Shown here one piece after another: positions 6,105 through 12,126 of a DNA stretch of 12,126 bases (within the stretch, counting starts at the first letter, position 1; the number at the start of each line of letters is the position of its first letter). Source of the DNA: an uncultured Oscillospiraceae bacterium. Its GTDB lineage: Bacteria > Bacillota > Clostridia > Oscillospirales > Acutalibacteraceae. A program made the position numbers and the translations under genes. The stretch is from assembly GCA_905198295.1 (NCBI GenBank), contig CAJKBW010000085.1, positions 1 to 12,126 of the forward strand, read 5' to 3'. Under the pieces are notes generated by a model, which saw only the letters and a list, made by a program, of their open reading frames with translations, was not told the DNA's origin and searched no databases.

Positions 6105-8300
6105 TCAGGCGATGGTCACAGTAACGGTTTCCCCTGCGGATACAGGTGCGACCCGCCGCACCCGATGAGCCTCGTCCGCCGGATCGCCGTCCACGAGGAT
6201 GCGCACCTCGGCGTCGAAGCGGGTGGGATTGTGGATGTCGAGTGCCAGCGAACCGTCCAGCCGCCACTGCGCGGTACAGTCAACGTGATCGAGCGCCATC
6301 ACCAGACCACTGTGCCGGTCCGCATAGATGCCGGGCACCTCTGCATAGGTCAGCAGCATGGAAACCTCCGGCCAGCAGGAGCCGCTGCGCACCTCGCCGA
6401 TGGTTTCCCGGCCTTCCCAGTCGCTGAGCTGCACCCGTTCGTTGATGAAGCCCTCCGGCAGAAAAACGCCGTCCCAGGTCATCAGCCGCCGGCCGGCGAG
6501 TGACACGAACTGCGGGATAGCGTGCGAAATGTCCCGCAGCAGCTCGAGATAGGCGGTTTTGCCGGTGCAGCGGTACAGCCGCAGCAGACTGTCACCGGAC
6601 ATGGTGCAGATGCCGGGCGCGGCGTGCTTATTCTGCGCATTGGCGAACACCGCTCCGGTCGTGTGCAGGCCCAGCCGTCCCGTCAGAGAATCCTTCGGCA
6701 TATGGAAATTGTACGATATCACCCAGCTGGCCGCCTGCCGCGCGGCCTCCTCGGCGCGGGCCAGCCAGACGGCGTCCCCGGTTGTTTCGTACAGCAGCAC
6801 ATCGCTTTCGAGCAGGGCAAACGCCGATTCGCTGTCGGGGCACTGCGCAATTTCGCACGGGCCGCCGTTGGTGAGTCCTCTGGCGGTGAAGGTGCGGTAG
6901 TAGTATTCTCCGGCCTGCCGTGCGGTTTCGCGCAGCGCATCGTCGTCAAACCATTCGGCGGCCAACATCAGCGCGCCGGGCACAAGCCCTGCGGCGGCAG
7001 TGCCGCCGGTGACGATTTCGCCGGTATCGATGTCGATGAACTGGCCGAACTGACCGTAGCGGGCAAAGGTCTGCGCAAAGGCATCCGCCAGCCGCCGCAC
7101 GCTCTGTTCGGCCTCGGTGAGGCCCTCGCCGCACCGGCGCAGCAGCGGCAGCGCCTTGGCCAGATAAAACAGCAGGTCAGCGTCCCGCCGGGTCAGTGCA
7201 ATCATCCGGCCATCTACGTGGCCGAAGGTATCGTTGATCTCGCGGCCTTCGCTGAACATCGGCACGAAATGTCCAGACTCGCGCTGCAGCCGTTCCCAGA
7301 GGAAACGCAGGTTGTTCAGGGCATGCTGATGCGGCAGGCCGTGCTCGCGCAGGAAAACATAGGGAACGATACCGCCGCCGATCCAGCCGGTCTGCCAGTC
7401 ATTATACACGGGATCCCCGTCCACACCGACTCGGTAGTAGCCGCCTGCTGCGTCGTAGTTGCAGCGTTCGTACTTATCCCGGATTGCCCGGTAAGCGGCG
7501 GAAAAGGGGACACAGTGCGGCTTATCATCCCTGTCGAATTCCCGTCGGGCGTCAAACAGCTGCGCGTACAGCCCGTCCACCGTGTCGGCGGGAAAAGTGT
7601 ACAGGCAAAACGGCAGCCGGATCCGCTCCCCTGCGCGGAAGGTAACGCCGCGGTCGGTGGAGGGGAAGCGGTTATTGGCGAATACATACTGTGTATCTTC
7701 GCGCACGCCCGGTGCGCTCAGCCGCAGCACAGCGGAACCTGCATCCAGATCCTCTTCAAAAAACAGGCCGGTATAGCCGGCCGCGGTTTCGTGTGCGGTC
7801 AGCAGCAGCAGCGCCTGCCGGCGTTCCGGAGAAAAGCAGCCGATGGCGGGGATGGACATGTCGCCGGCGAGCAGCTGGATGCGGGAGCGGGCGTCGGTGC
7901 CGCTCAGCCGCGGAATATCGGTGATGGTCACCGGCGGCTCGAGCGCCTCGTCGGGCGTCATCACCGCATACGGCGGGTAGGCGAGCGGGATGCTGCGGAA
8001 CCGGTTGCCGGCGTATACCGCCGCCGGCATCAGCAGGTAGTCCTCCCGACTCCAGCTGTTCAGAACGAATTCCAGTGACACGCTCGCCGTCAGCGCGGTC
8101 TGTCCGGTGAACATCGCCTCAAGGCTGCCGCGAAGGGCGCCGCTGTCTTTATGGAAGTCAACGCGGGCGGTCAGCGGGAATCGCTGCGCCTGCACCTGTG
8201 CCGTGCCGGTCAGAGGAAGCGGGAGCACCTCGGCGTCGACCGGATGCGCCCCGATATAGCTGCGGATTACCAGGCGGGCCTGGACAATGCTGTTTTTCAT
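6105..8300 (-). CDS. Cytoplasmic six-hairpin glycosidase-like protein
   Basis: The 731-residue protein has no signal peptide, so it should act inside the cell. The N-terminal part (about 1-270) is beta-rich, with many short strands such as ALTASVSLEFV and GVTFRAGERIRLPF. The middle and C-terminal part (about 275-660) is a run of helical hairpins with aromatic and acidic loops: VYNDWQTGWIGGG (298-310), EGREINDTFGHVDGR, PDSESAFALLESD (around 490) and HAAPGICTMSGDSLLRLY. It closes with a small beta region (LDGSLALDIHNPTRF). This beta-sandwich plus (alpha/alpha)6 layout is that of several glycoside hydrolase families, but I cannot assign one, and the catalytic acids are not identified. The start at 8300 is taken because AAAGGA stands eight bases before it; the in-frame ATG at 8309 overlaps that site. 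It is convergent to the redox operon and divergent from the SGNH hydrolase, both possibly acting on the same glycans. Confidence 0.72.
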   Translation of the reverse strand: MKNSIVQARLVIRSYIGAHPVDAEVLPLPLTGTAQVQAQRFPLTARVDFHKDSGALRGSLEAMFTGQTALTASVSLEFVLNSWSREDYLLMPAAVYAGNRFRSIPLAYPPYAVMTPDEALEPPVTITDIPRLSGTDARSRIQLLAGDMSIPAIGCFSPERRQALLLLTAHETAAGYTGLFFEEDLDAGSAVLRLSAPGVREDTQYVFANNRFPSTDRGVTFRAGERIRLPFCLYTFPADTVDGLYAQLFDARREFDRDDKPHCVPFSAAYRAIRDKYERCNYDAAGGYYRVGVDGDPVYNDWQTGWIGGGIVPYVFLREHGLPHQHALNNLRFLWERLQRESGHFVPMFSEGREINDTFGHVDGRMIALTRRDADLLFYLAKALPLLRRCGEGLTEAEQSVRRLADAFAQTFARYGQFGQFIDIDTGEIVTGGTAAAGLVPGALMLAAEWFDDDALRETARQAGEYYYRTFTARGLTNGGPCEIAQCPDSESAFALLESDVLLYETTGDAVWLARAEEAARQAASWVISYNFHMPKDSLTGRLGLHTTGAVFANAQNKHAAPGICTMSGDSLLRLYRCTGKTAYLELLRDISHAIPQFVSLAGRRLMTWDGVFLPEGFINERVQLSDWEGRETIGEVRSGSCWPEVSMLLTYAEVPGIYADRHSGLVMALDHVDCTAQWRLDGSLALDIHNPTRFDAEVRILVDGDPADEAHRVRRVAPVSAGETVTVTIA

Positions 8301-8338
8301 GTCCGCCATCCTTTCCCGTTGGATATAGATGTTTCCGG

Positions 8339-8350
8339 CCGTCCGGACGG
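8339..8350. promoter_or_regulatory. Perfect 12-bp palindrome, candidate operator
   Basis: CCGTCCGGACGG lies about 40 bases upstream of the start codon of the glycosidase-like gene. With no spacer between half sites it would make a poor RNA hairpin, so a protein-binding DNA site is the likelier use. No regulator gene adjoins, and in GC-rich DNA it may be chance. Confidence 0.25.
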
Positions 8351-8454
8351 GTCTTGGCATTTCACCGGAGCAGCCTATCCACAGGATACCGCAGTTTTTC
8401 CTCCTGCGCAAGCCAAAAAAGCAAAAATCACAACTATACCGGCAAAAAATCACC

Positions 8455-8483
8455 TTGTATTTTGGGTGAAAATCCGTTATGGT
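8455..8483 (+). promoter_or_regulatory. Weak candidate promoter upstream of the SGNH hydrolase
   Basis: TTGTAT (8455-8460) and TATGGT (8478-8483) are 17 bases apart on the plus strand. The -35 overlaps the spacer of the TCACC/GGTGA inverted repeat (8450-8469), which could then act as an operator. Transcription from here would leave a leader of about 300 bases. A nearer promoter in the A-rich tract at 8740-8780 cannot be excluded. Confidence 0.25.
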
Positions 8484-8794
8484 GAAACAGAAAACAATCG
8501 TCTTGGGAAAGGGAAACCTTTTTGCACGGTGAAGCAGTCTGCGTGCACTGCGGGTGCGCTGTCGGTCCGGCGGGCATTATCCCCTTTTTTGAGCGGTGTG
8601 GCACAGCTTCCGGTTCAACCGTATCGGCTAAAGGTACAGCCCTGCAGCACGAAGGAGAAACCGGCCATACGGAGGCAGCAGCAGTCATATGTGCGGGTGG
8701 AGCTCGGCTACGGAAGGCAGGATTTTGCAGTCAACGCGCAAAAACAAAAAGAATAAAAAATAAAATTTATACAATTAGTAAAGGAGAGGGAAAC

Positions 8795-10090
8795 ATGAAC
8801 AAGAGGTTGTGGAAAAAGTGCCTGGCAGCCTGCGGAGCGTTTACGCTGCTGCTGTGCGGTTGTGCACCGGCAGCCGAATCGTCCACTCCGGCGTCTGACG
8901 GGCCGTCAGCGGATGGCGCTTCCTCACAGACGCCGGTCACCGGTGCGACGACGGCACCAGCTGTGCCGGGTGAGCGCCGGGACTATCCGTTCAAACTCGA
9001 GCCGGCTGAGCAGGTGGAATACGCCTTTGACAAGGCACAAATGGTGCAGCCATTCTGGTACGGCAACGTGATGTATAACGAATCGCTGTGCCTGATTGAG
9101 CGGGAGGATGGTTCCAAAACCGGTGATCTGCTGCTGACCCCGAAGCGTATCGTTTCGGTGCGGAACAACGCGCTGAAAAGGGAGTATGTCGAAGGTGTCG
9201 ACTGGGAATGGGACGAGGGCACCAAAACCATCCGCTGGCTGGAAGGCTCGTCCATCCCGTATTTTACGGCGGATGACATCGCCGGTAAGGACGGACTGGG
9301 CAACCTGCTCAGCAACAGCGAACAGGATAAGTACGGCAGGATGCTGTTCGGGGAAGAGGTATACTGTATCGGTTCATGGCTGTATGAGAAGCAGATCGCG
9401 GTAACTTATGTGTTTGAGGAAACCGAGTGGGATGGCCCAAATACGGGCTTTAAGGGAGCCAACCTGCCGAAAACGATGCAGAGGCTGCAAAATGGTGAGG
9501 ATCTGCATGTCACCGTTTTTGGCGACAGTATTTTTGAAGGCTGCGATTCCAGCGCGAAATATAACCGCCTGCCGCAGGTGCCGATGTTCCCGCAGCTGTT
9601 GGAATACGGCCTTGAAGCGGAATACGGCGGTGAGGTGACGATTTATAATCCGTCGGTCGGCGGCAAAGATTCCGCGTGGGGAGTGCAGCAGGCGCCTGAG
9701 GTGGCCAAAACCAAGACCGATCTGGCGATCATCGGTTTCGGCATGAATGACTCGGTGCGCCTCGGCGTGCAGACGGCGGAAAATGTGCAGGCGATCATGG
9801 AGGCTATCCGGGCAGAAAATCCGGATTGCGAGTTTATTGTGTGCAGCTGCATTGTCCCGAATCGGAAGTCCGGCTATATGTTCAACCAGGGGCAGCTGCC
9901 CGCTGCGTATGGAGCGCTGGAGACCGAGGGGGTGGCCGCGGTAGATATCTATTCCACCCATGAGAAGATTTTGCAGACCAAGGATTATATCGCCTGCACC
10001 GGCAATAACGTCAATCATCCGAATGACTGGCTGGCGCGGATGTATGCGATGCACCTGCTCTCGGCCCTTATTGACTATCAGGCAAAATAA
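8795..10090 (+). CDS. SGNH/GDSL hydrolase lipoprotein
   Basis: The 431-residue protein is exported and lipid-anchored: MNKRLWKKC, a hydrophobic stretch and lipobox LLCGC with Cys23. A low-complexity Ser/Thr/Pro linker runs to about residue 65. A beta-rich N-terminal domain (about 66-230, with LLLTPKRIVSVRN and YVEGVDWEWDEG) precedes the hydrolase domain, as in many clostridial SGNH proteins. The hydrolase blocks are FGDSIFEG with nucleophile Ser245, NPSVGGKDS with the conserved Gly, IGFGMND with Asn318, and NHPND with His408. The usual Asp of the D-x-x-H pair reads Asn405. It probably deacylates a cell-surface or dietary glycan; the substrate is not evident. The start is set by AAGGAGAGGG four bases before the ATG and by the signal peptide. 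It is a single-gene unit with its own terminator. Confidence 0.88.
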   Translation: MNKRLWKKCLAACGAFTLLLCGCAPAAESSTPASDGPSADGASSQTPVTGATTAPAVPGERRDYPFKLEPAEQVEYAFDKAQMVQPFWYGNVMYNESLCLIEREDGSKTGDLLLTPKRIVSVRNNALKREYVEGVDWEWDEGTKTIRWLEGSSIPYFTADDIAGKDGLGNLLSNSEQDKYGRMLFGEEVYCIGSWLYEKQIAVTYVFEETEWDGPNTGFKGANLPKTMQRLQNGEDLHVTVFGDSIFEGCDSSAKYNRLPQVPMFPQLLEYGLEAEYGGEVTIYNPSVGGKDSAWGVQQAPEVAKTKTDLAIIGFGMNDSVRLGVQTAENVQAIMEAIRAENPDCEFIVCSCIVPNRKSGYMFNQGQLPAAYGALETEGVAAVDIYSTHEKILQTKDYIACTGNNVNHPNDWLARMYAMHLLSALIDYQAK

Positions 10091-10124
10091 AAAACAGGGC
10101 GGCATTTGCCGTCCCTGTTTTTTT
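10089..10124 (+). terminator. Intrinsic terminator of the SGNH hydrolase gene
   Basis: Starting in the stop codon, an A-tract and CAGGG pair with CCCTG and a T-tract, with an inner CGGC-ATTT-GCCG stem-loop and one bulged T. The right arm is followed by a run of seven T. This is a standard Rho-independent form. Confidence 0.92.
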
Positions 10125-10195
10125 ATGGGTTTTGGGTATCGGTTTGTCTGAGGGGAAATTCCGATCAGGCGAATATGTGGTTGTCCTTATGCGGA
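10125..10195. other. Gene-free spacer
   Basis: Nothing identifiable is seen between the SGNH terminator and the 3' end of the repressor relic. Confidence 0.5.
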
Positions 10196-10453
10196 TCAAT
10201 GTTTGGGTGTGGGATCGTTGGTGCCCCCGAGTAGCCAGATAACCGGCACCTTCAGTATATTCACAAAGGCGATCAATTTCTGGTCAGTTACATAGCTTTT
10301 TCCGTTTTCGCTACGCGGGAGCTTGTTTCTGGTCAGGGCAATCCGTGGTGAACCTGCATCTTCGCACACAGATTGTCCTGCGCCAGCGGCGGCGTACACA
10401 GATAACGGCCGGTACGAATGCAGCTTCCGGACAGGTGCCTGCCCATTAGCCAT
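10196..10453 (-). pseudogene. Frameshifted XRE-type helix-turn-helix repressor relic
   Basis: Two overlapping minus-strand frames together spell one XRE/Cro-type protein of about 80 residues. One frame gives LSGSCIRTGRYLCTPPL and AQDNLCAKMQVHHGLP, then hits TGA near 10340. The other frame resumes at IALTRNKLPRSENGKSYVTD and runs QKLIAFVNILKVPVIWLLGG to the end. In intact relatives these parts read as R-I-R-x-x-R, L-T-Q-x-x-L, I-S-R-I-E-N-G-K-R-x-V-T-D, L-K-V-x-x-x-W-L-L-G. So the gene has at least one frameshift between the two halves, and the Ile of the I-E-N-G core is Ser (SENG). The ATG at 10453 is in the second frame, implying another shift or a different start. It is too damaged to be a working repressor as read. 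Confidence 0.6.
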
Positions 10454-10497
10454 ACTGCTGCCTGCTGAGGGATTTTTTTACGGATAACAACAGAGCC

Positions 10498-10503
10498 ATT
10501 ATA
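10498..10503 (-). promoter_or_regulatory. Consensus -10 box upstream of the repressor relic
   Basis: TATAAT occurs on the minus strand 45 bases before the relic's ATG at 10453, a natural place for its old promoter. No recognisable -35 box is found 16-18 bases further up, so activity is doubtful. Confidence 0.3.
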
Positions 10504-10577
10504 CGGGATAAACAGCATATTTTGGTGTTATGACACAATTTGTGCCCTGTCGTGATGCTCTGCTCCGACGGTGCCCA

Positions 10578-11672
10578 TCAGTCCGACGGTGCCGGCGTGG
10601 CTTCGCGTTCGAGATGCCAGCGGGCGAAATAGGCACGGTTGTAGGCGACCGCCTCATCGTCCGGCTTACAGGCGGCGGCCTTTTCGTTGCAGATTTCCGC
10701 CATCGGGGTGTTGCCCAGACGGTCGTAGCATACGCACAGCTGCATGTAGGGCAGATAGTCGTAGCAGTCTGGGGAAGAAAAACCACCGGTGTTCCGGCGT
10801 GTGCAGTGCGTTGCCAGATCATACCAGAAAATGGCCTGTTCAAGCCGCTGCTGCTTGAAAAAGTAGGTGCCCGCCGCACAGCAGATCTCTGCCCGGGGGG
10901 TATCCCACTCCAGACTCTGCAGCAGCGCGGGTAAAATCCGCTCCGTTTGGCCAAGTGCCTGATAGCAGGCCGACAGGGTGAGGCAGGCGTCAATGCGGTT
11001 TTCGATCCAGGCGTCCGGTTCCCGCAGAAAGATTTCCAGCTGTTCGGCGGCTTCTCTGTCGCGGCCGGTATCGTGCAGCTCGCGTCCGAGGTAGAACCGC
11101 ATGCGCGGCTCAAGTGTGCCGTCCTGCCGGAGCTGATTTTCCAGAATCCGCAGGTTGCGGCCCGGTTCGTTCACCTGTTCCTTGCGATGGCATATCGCAA
11201 TATCGCTGTAAATCACCTTGCCGGCCGGTGCAATGGCCTCATGAACGGCGCCGGCCCAGCGGAATCCGCAGCTGCGGCGCATCAGCCGTTCCCGGTAGCA
11301 GGTAAACACCGGTCGGCCGTTTTGGTCGAAGGCGGTGTGATAAGGCATCATAATGATATCCGCATCCGGCATGTGCCGCTTGAATTCGAGAAATTTTGCC
11401 CGGTCCTCCGCTTCAATGACGTCGTCCGCATCCAGCCACATCTGGTAATCCATGCGGGCTTTGGAAAACGCAAAGTTCCGCGCGGCGGCAAAATCGTCCC
11501 GCCAGGGATAATGATATATACTATTTGTATATTTCTTTGCTATATCAACTGTCCGATCGATTGAACCGGTGTCTACCAAAATAATTTCATCTGCAATGTC
11601 CTGTACCGCATCCAGACACCGTCCGATTACGGCCTCTTCGTTTTTGACGATCATACACAGGCTGATGGTCAT
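10578..11672 (-). CDS. Family 2 glycosyltransferase with TPR-like C-terminal region
   Basis: The 364-residue cytosolic protein starts directly with the GT2 fold: ISLCMIVKNEE, then VDTGSIDRT (33-41), the DDFAAARNFAF segment and WLDADD (79-84) with Asp81-Ala-Asp83 as the DxD motif that binds metal and nucleotide sugar. GFRWAGAVHEAI completes the transferase domain near residue 165. From about 195 on, paired helices rich in Leu, Ala and Tyr (FYLGRELHDTGR, EAAEQLEIFL, CYQALGQ, EQAIFWYDLA, QLCVCYDRLGN) look like TPR repeats. This layout is that of SunS-like and related transferases which modify peptides, proteins or glycans; donor and acceptor are unknown. GGAAGGAG sits seven bases upstream of the ATG at 11672; the frame stays open upstream but without family similarity. 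The gene stands alone, divergent from the tRNA cluster. Confidence 0.88.
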   Translation of the reverse strand: MTISLCMIVKNEEAVIGRCLDAVQDIADEIILVDTGSIDRTVDIAKKYTNSIYHYPWRDDFAAARNFAFSKARMDYQMWLDADDVIEAEDRAKFLEFKRHMPDADIIMMPYHTAFDQNGRPVFTCYRERLMRRSCGFRWAGAVHEAIAPAGKVIYSDIAICHRKEQVNEPGRNLRILENQLRQDGTLEPRMRFYLGRELHDTGRDREAAEQLEIFLREPDAWIENRIDACLTLSACYQALGQTERILPALLQSLEWDTPRAEICCAAGTYFFKQQRLEQAIFWYDLATHCTRRNTGGFSSPDCYDYLPYMQLCVCYDRLGNTPMAEICNEKAAACKPDDEAVAYNRAYFARWHLEREATPAPSD

Positions 11673-11780
11673 GCTGCCGCTCCTTCCGGCCGGTAAAGGA
11701 TATAAAGGGTCCGGCCGTTGACAGTATATGCGGCATGGCGGCGGCGCGGTCGGTTTTTTGAAAAAAAGTCGGGGAATCCC

Positions 11781-11812
11781 TTGACAGAAATACAGGGTTG
11801 TGCTATTATAAT
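11781..11812 (+). promoter_or_regulatory. Strong promoter of the tRNA cluster
   Basis: A perfect -35 TTGACA (11781-11786) is followed after 17 bases by TATTAT (11804-11809), which overlaps TATAAT (11807-11812). TGC directly precedes TATTAT, making an extended -10. This near-consensus promoter starts transcription about 45 bases before the first tRNA. Confidence 0.85.
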
Positions 11813-11860
11813 TTTCGCTGTCGGCGTAACCGGATGGGAACACCGCAAATAGCTAAAGAT

Positions 11861-11934
11861 GCGGGTGTAGTTCAGTGGTAGAACCCCAGCCTTCCAAGCT
11901 GGTTGTGTGGGTTCGATTCCCATCACCCGCTCCA
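11861..11934 (+). tRNA. tRNA-Gly (anticodon TCC)
   Basis: A 74-base cloverleaf with encoded CCA. The acceptor arm GCGGGTG pairs fully with CACCCGC. The anticodon stem CCAGC/GCTGG encloses the loop CTTCCAA with anticodon TCC, and the T-loop is GTTCGATTCCC-like. It is the first gene of a tandem cluster on one probable transcript. Confidence 0.97.
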
Positions 11935-11967
11935 AATTTTTCTTGCGTCTTGCGAAGGCGCGTATAT

Positions 11968-12044
11968 GCGCCTGTAGCTCAGCTGGATAGAGCATCTGCC
12001 TTCTAAGCAGAGGGCCAGGGGTTCGAGTCCCTTCAGGCGCGCCA
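11968..12044 (+). tRNA. tRNA-Arg (anticodon TCT)
   Basis: A 77-base cloverleaf with encoded CCA. The acceptor GCGCCTG pairs with CAGGCGC, the anticodon stem TCTGC/GCAGA holds loop CTTCTAA with anticodon TCT, and the T-arm GGTTCGAGTCC is standard. It decodes AGA and, by wobble, AGG. A 33-base spacer separates it from tRNA-Gly. Confidence 0.97.
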
Positions 12045-12048
12045 ATAT

Positions 12049-12126
12049 GGTGGATGTAGCTTAGTTGGTTAAAGCGCCAGTTTGTGGCACTGGAGACCGT
12101 GGGTTCGAGTCCCATCTTCCACCCCA
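12049..12126 (+). tRNA. tRNA-His (anticodon GTG)
   Basis: The anticodon stem CCAGT/ACTGG holds loop TTGTGGC with anticodon GTG. An extra encoded G at the -1 position (12049) faces C73, the hallmark of tRNA-His. CCA is encoded and ends exactly at the last base of the window. The acceptor arm GTGGATG against CTTCCAC contains a T6-T67 mismatch; all other pairs are Watson-Crick. The gene starts four bases after the preceding CCA. Confidence 0.96.

Larger units (their letters stand above)
8301..8794. other. 494-bp divergent intergenic region with several inverted repeats
   Basis: No convincing gene is seen here. On the minus side, the leader of the glycosidase-like gene holds a perfect 12-base palindrome CCGTCCGGACGG (8339-8350), the inverted repeat TATCC-ACA-GGATA (8376-8388) and a possible -10 TATAGT (8438-8433) without a good -35. 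Going plus-ward there is TCACC-N10-GGTGA (8450-8469), a small GAAA-loop hairpin followed by T residues (8508-8523), and TGCACG-N13-CGTGCA (8523-8547). The last 60 bases before the SGNH gene are A-rich. An open frame reads through from 8522 into the SGNH gene but has TTG as its start and lacks a signal peptide. Confidence 0.6.

Noticed and set aside
6522..8078. 518-codon open frame on the plus strand, antisense to the glycosidase-like gene
   Set aside because: It is a codon-position shadow of GC-rich coding DNA: it has no domain, no ribosome site and odd composition, while the minus-strand protein has coherent secondary structure and a good start.
8490..8700. Possible cobalamin, TPP, SAM or cyclic-di-GMP riboswitch upstream of the SGNH gene
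   Set aside because: GGTGAA and GC-rich hairpins drew attention, but none of the conserved core boxes of these classes could be placed in order.
8522..8794. In-frame 5' extension of the SGNH hydrolase
   Set aside because: The extension begins with TTG, has no plausible ribosome site and would bury the lipoprotein signal; the ATG at 8795 has AAGGAGAGGG and starts the signal peptide.
11718..11723. A second TTGACA upstream of the tRNA cluster
   Set aside because: There is no -10-like sequence 15-19 bases downstream; the site at 11781 has a full promoter.
11669..12115. 148-codon minus-strand frame across the tRNA cluster (contains GTRTPG and MGIEPTQ type strings)
   Set aside because: These are well-known spurious translations of the antisense strand of tRNA genes.
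1..12126. CRISPR array, insertion sequence, phage or integrase attachment site near the tRNAs
   Set aside because: No regularly spaced repeats, transposase or integrase frames, or duplicated tRNA 3' ends were seen inside the window.

Overview
The window looks like a chromosomal segment of a GC-rich Gram-positive anaerobe, most likely a gut-type clostridium (Oscillospirales/Ruminococcaceae-like). This is inferred from lipobox lipoproteins, strong GGAGG-type ribosome binding sites, an Rnf gene order starting C-D-G (the clostridial order, not the proteobacterial A-B-C-D-G-E) and clostridial-style SGNH and SunS-like proteins. No phage, insertion sequence or CRISPR is visible.

Layout. (i) 41-520 (-): a small lipoprotein with one bacterial SH3 domain between two Thr-rich linkers. 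(ii) 657-6053 (+): a five-gene redox operon, apbE - rnfC - rnfD - rnfG - a large membrane gene, ended by an 18-bp perfect hairpin that can stop transcription from both sides. (iii) 6105-8300 (-): a large protein resembling (alpha/alpha)6-barrel, six-hairpin glycosidases. (iv) 8301-8794: a gene-free divergent region. (v) 8795-10090 (+): a secreted SGNH/GDSL hydrolase lipoprotein with its own terminator. (vi) 10196-10453 (-): a frameshifted relic of an XRE-type repressor. (vii) 10578-11672 (-): a family 2 glycosyltransferase with a TPR-like tail. (viii) 11861-12126 (+): a tRNA cluster, Gly(TCC)-Arg(TCT)-His(GTG), behind a near-consensus promoter.

The centre of interest is the redox operon. ApbE attaches FMN to Thr in D-x-x-(S/T)-(S/G)-A-T motifs, and such motifs occur in the RnfD (T149) and RnfG (T304) products. 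RnfC carries the NADH/FMN-type motifs and two 4Fe-4S motifs. Three things set the operon apart from a textbook Rnf complex. There is no rnfB. The last gene seems to encode a strongly diverged RnfE-like half joined to a shortened RnfA-like half in one polypeptide, with cysteines at or near the expected membrane-cluster positions. RnfG appears to contain an extra FMN-binding domain inserted between its core and its flavinylation motif, with a decayed motif of its own (DAYAGVS). Together these suggest a reduced or re-purposed Rnf-like electron transfer system. The subunit identities of C, D, G and ApbE are solid; the E-A fusion and the G insertion are motif-level readings made by eye and need structure prediction to confirm.
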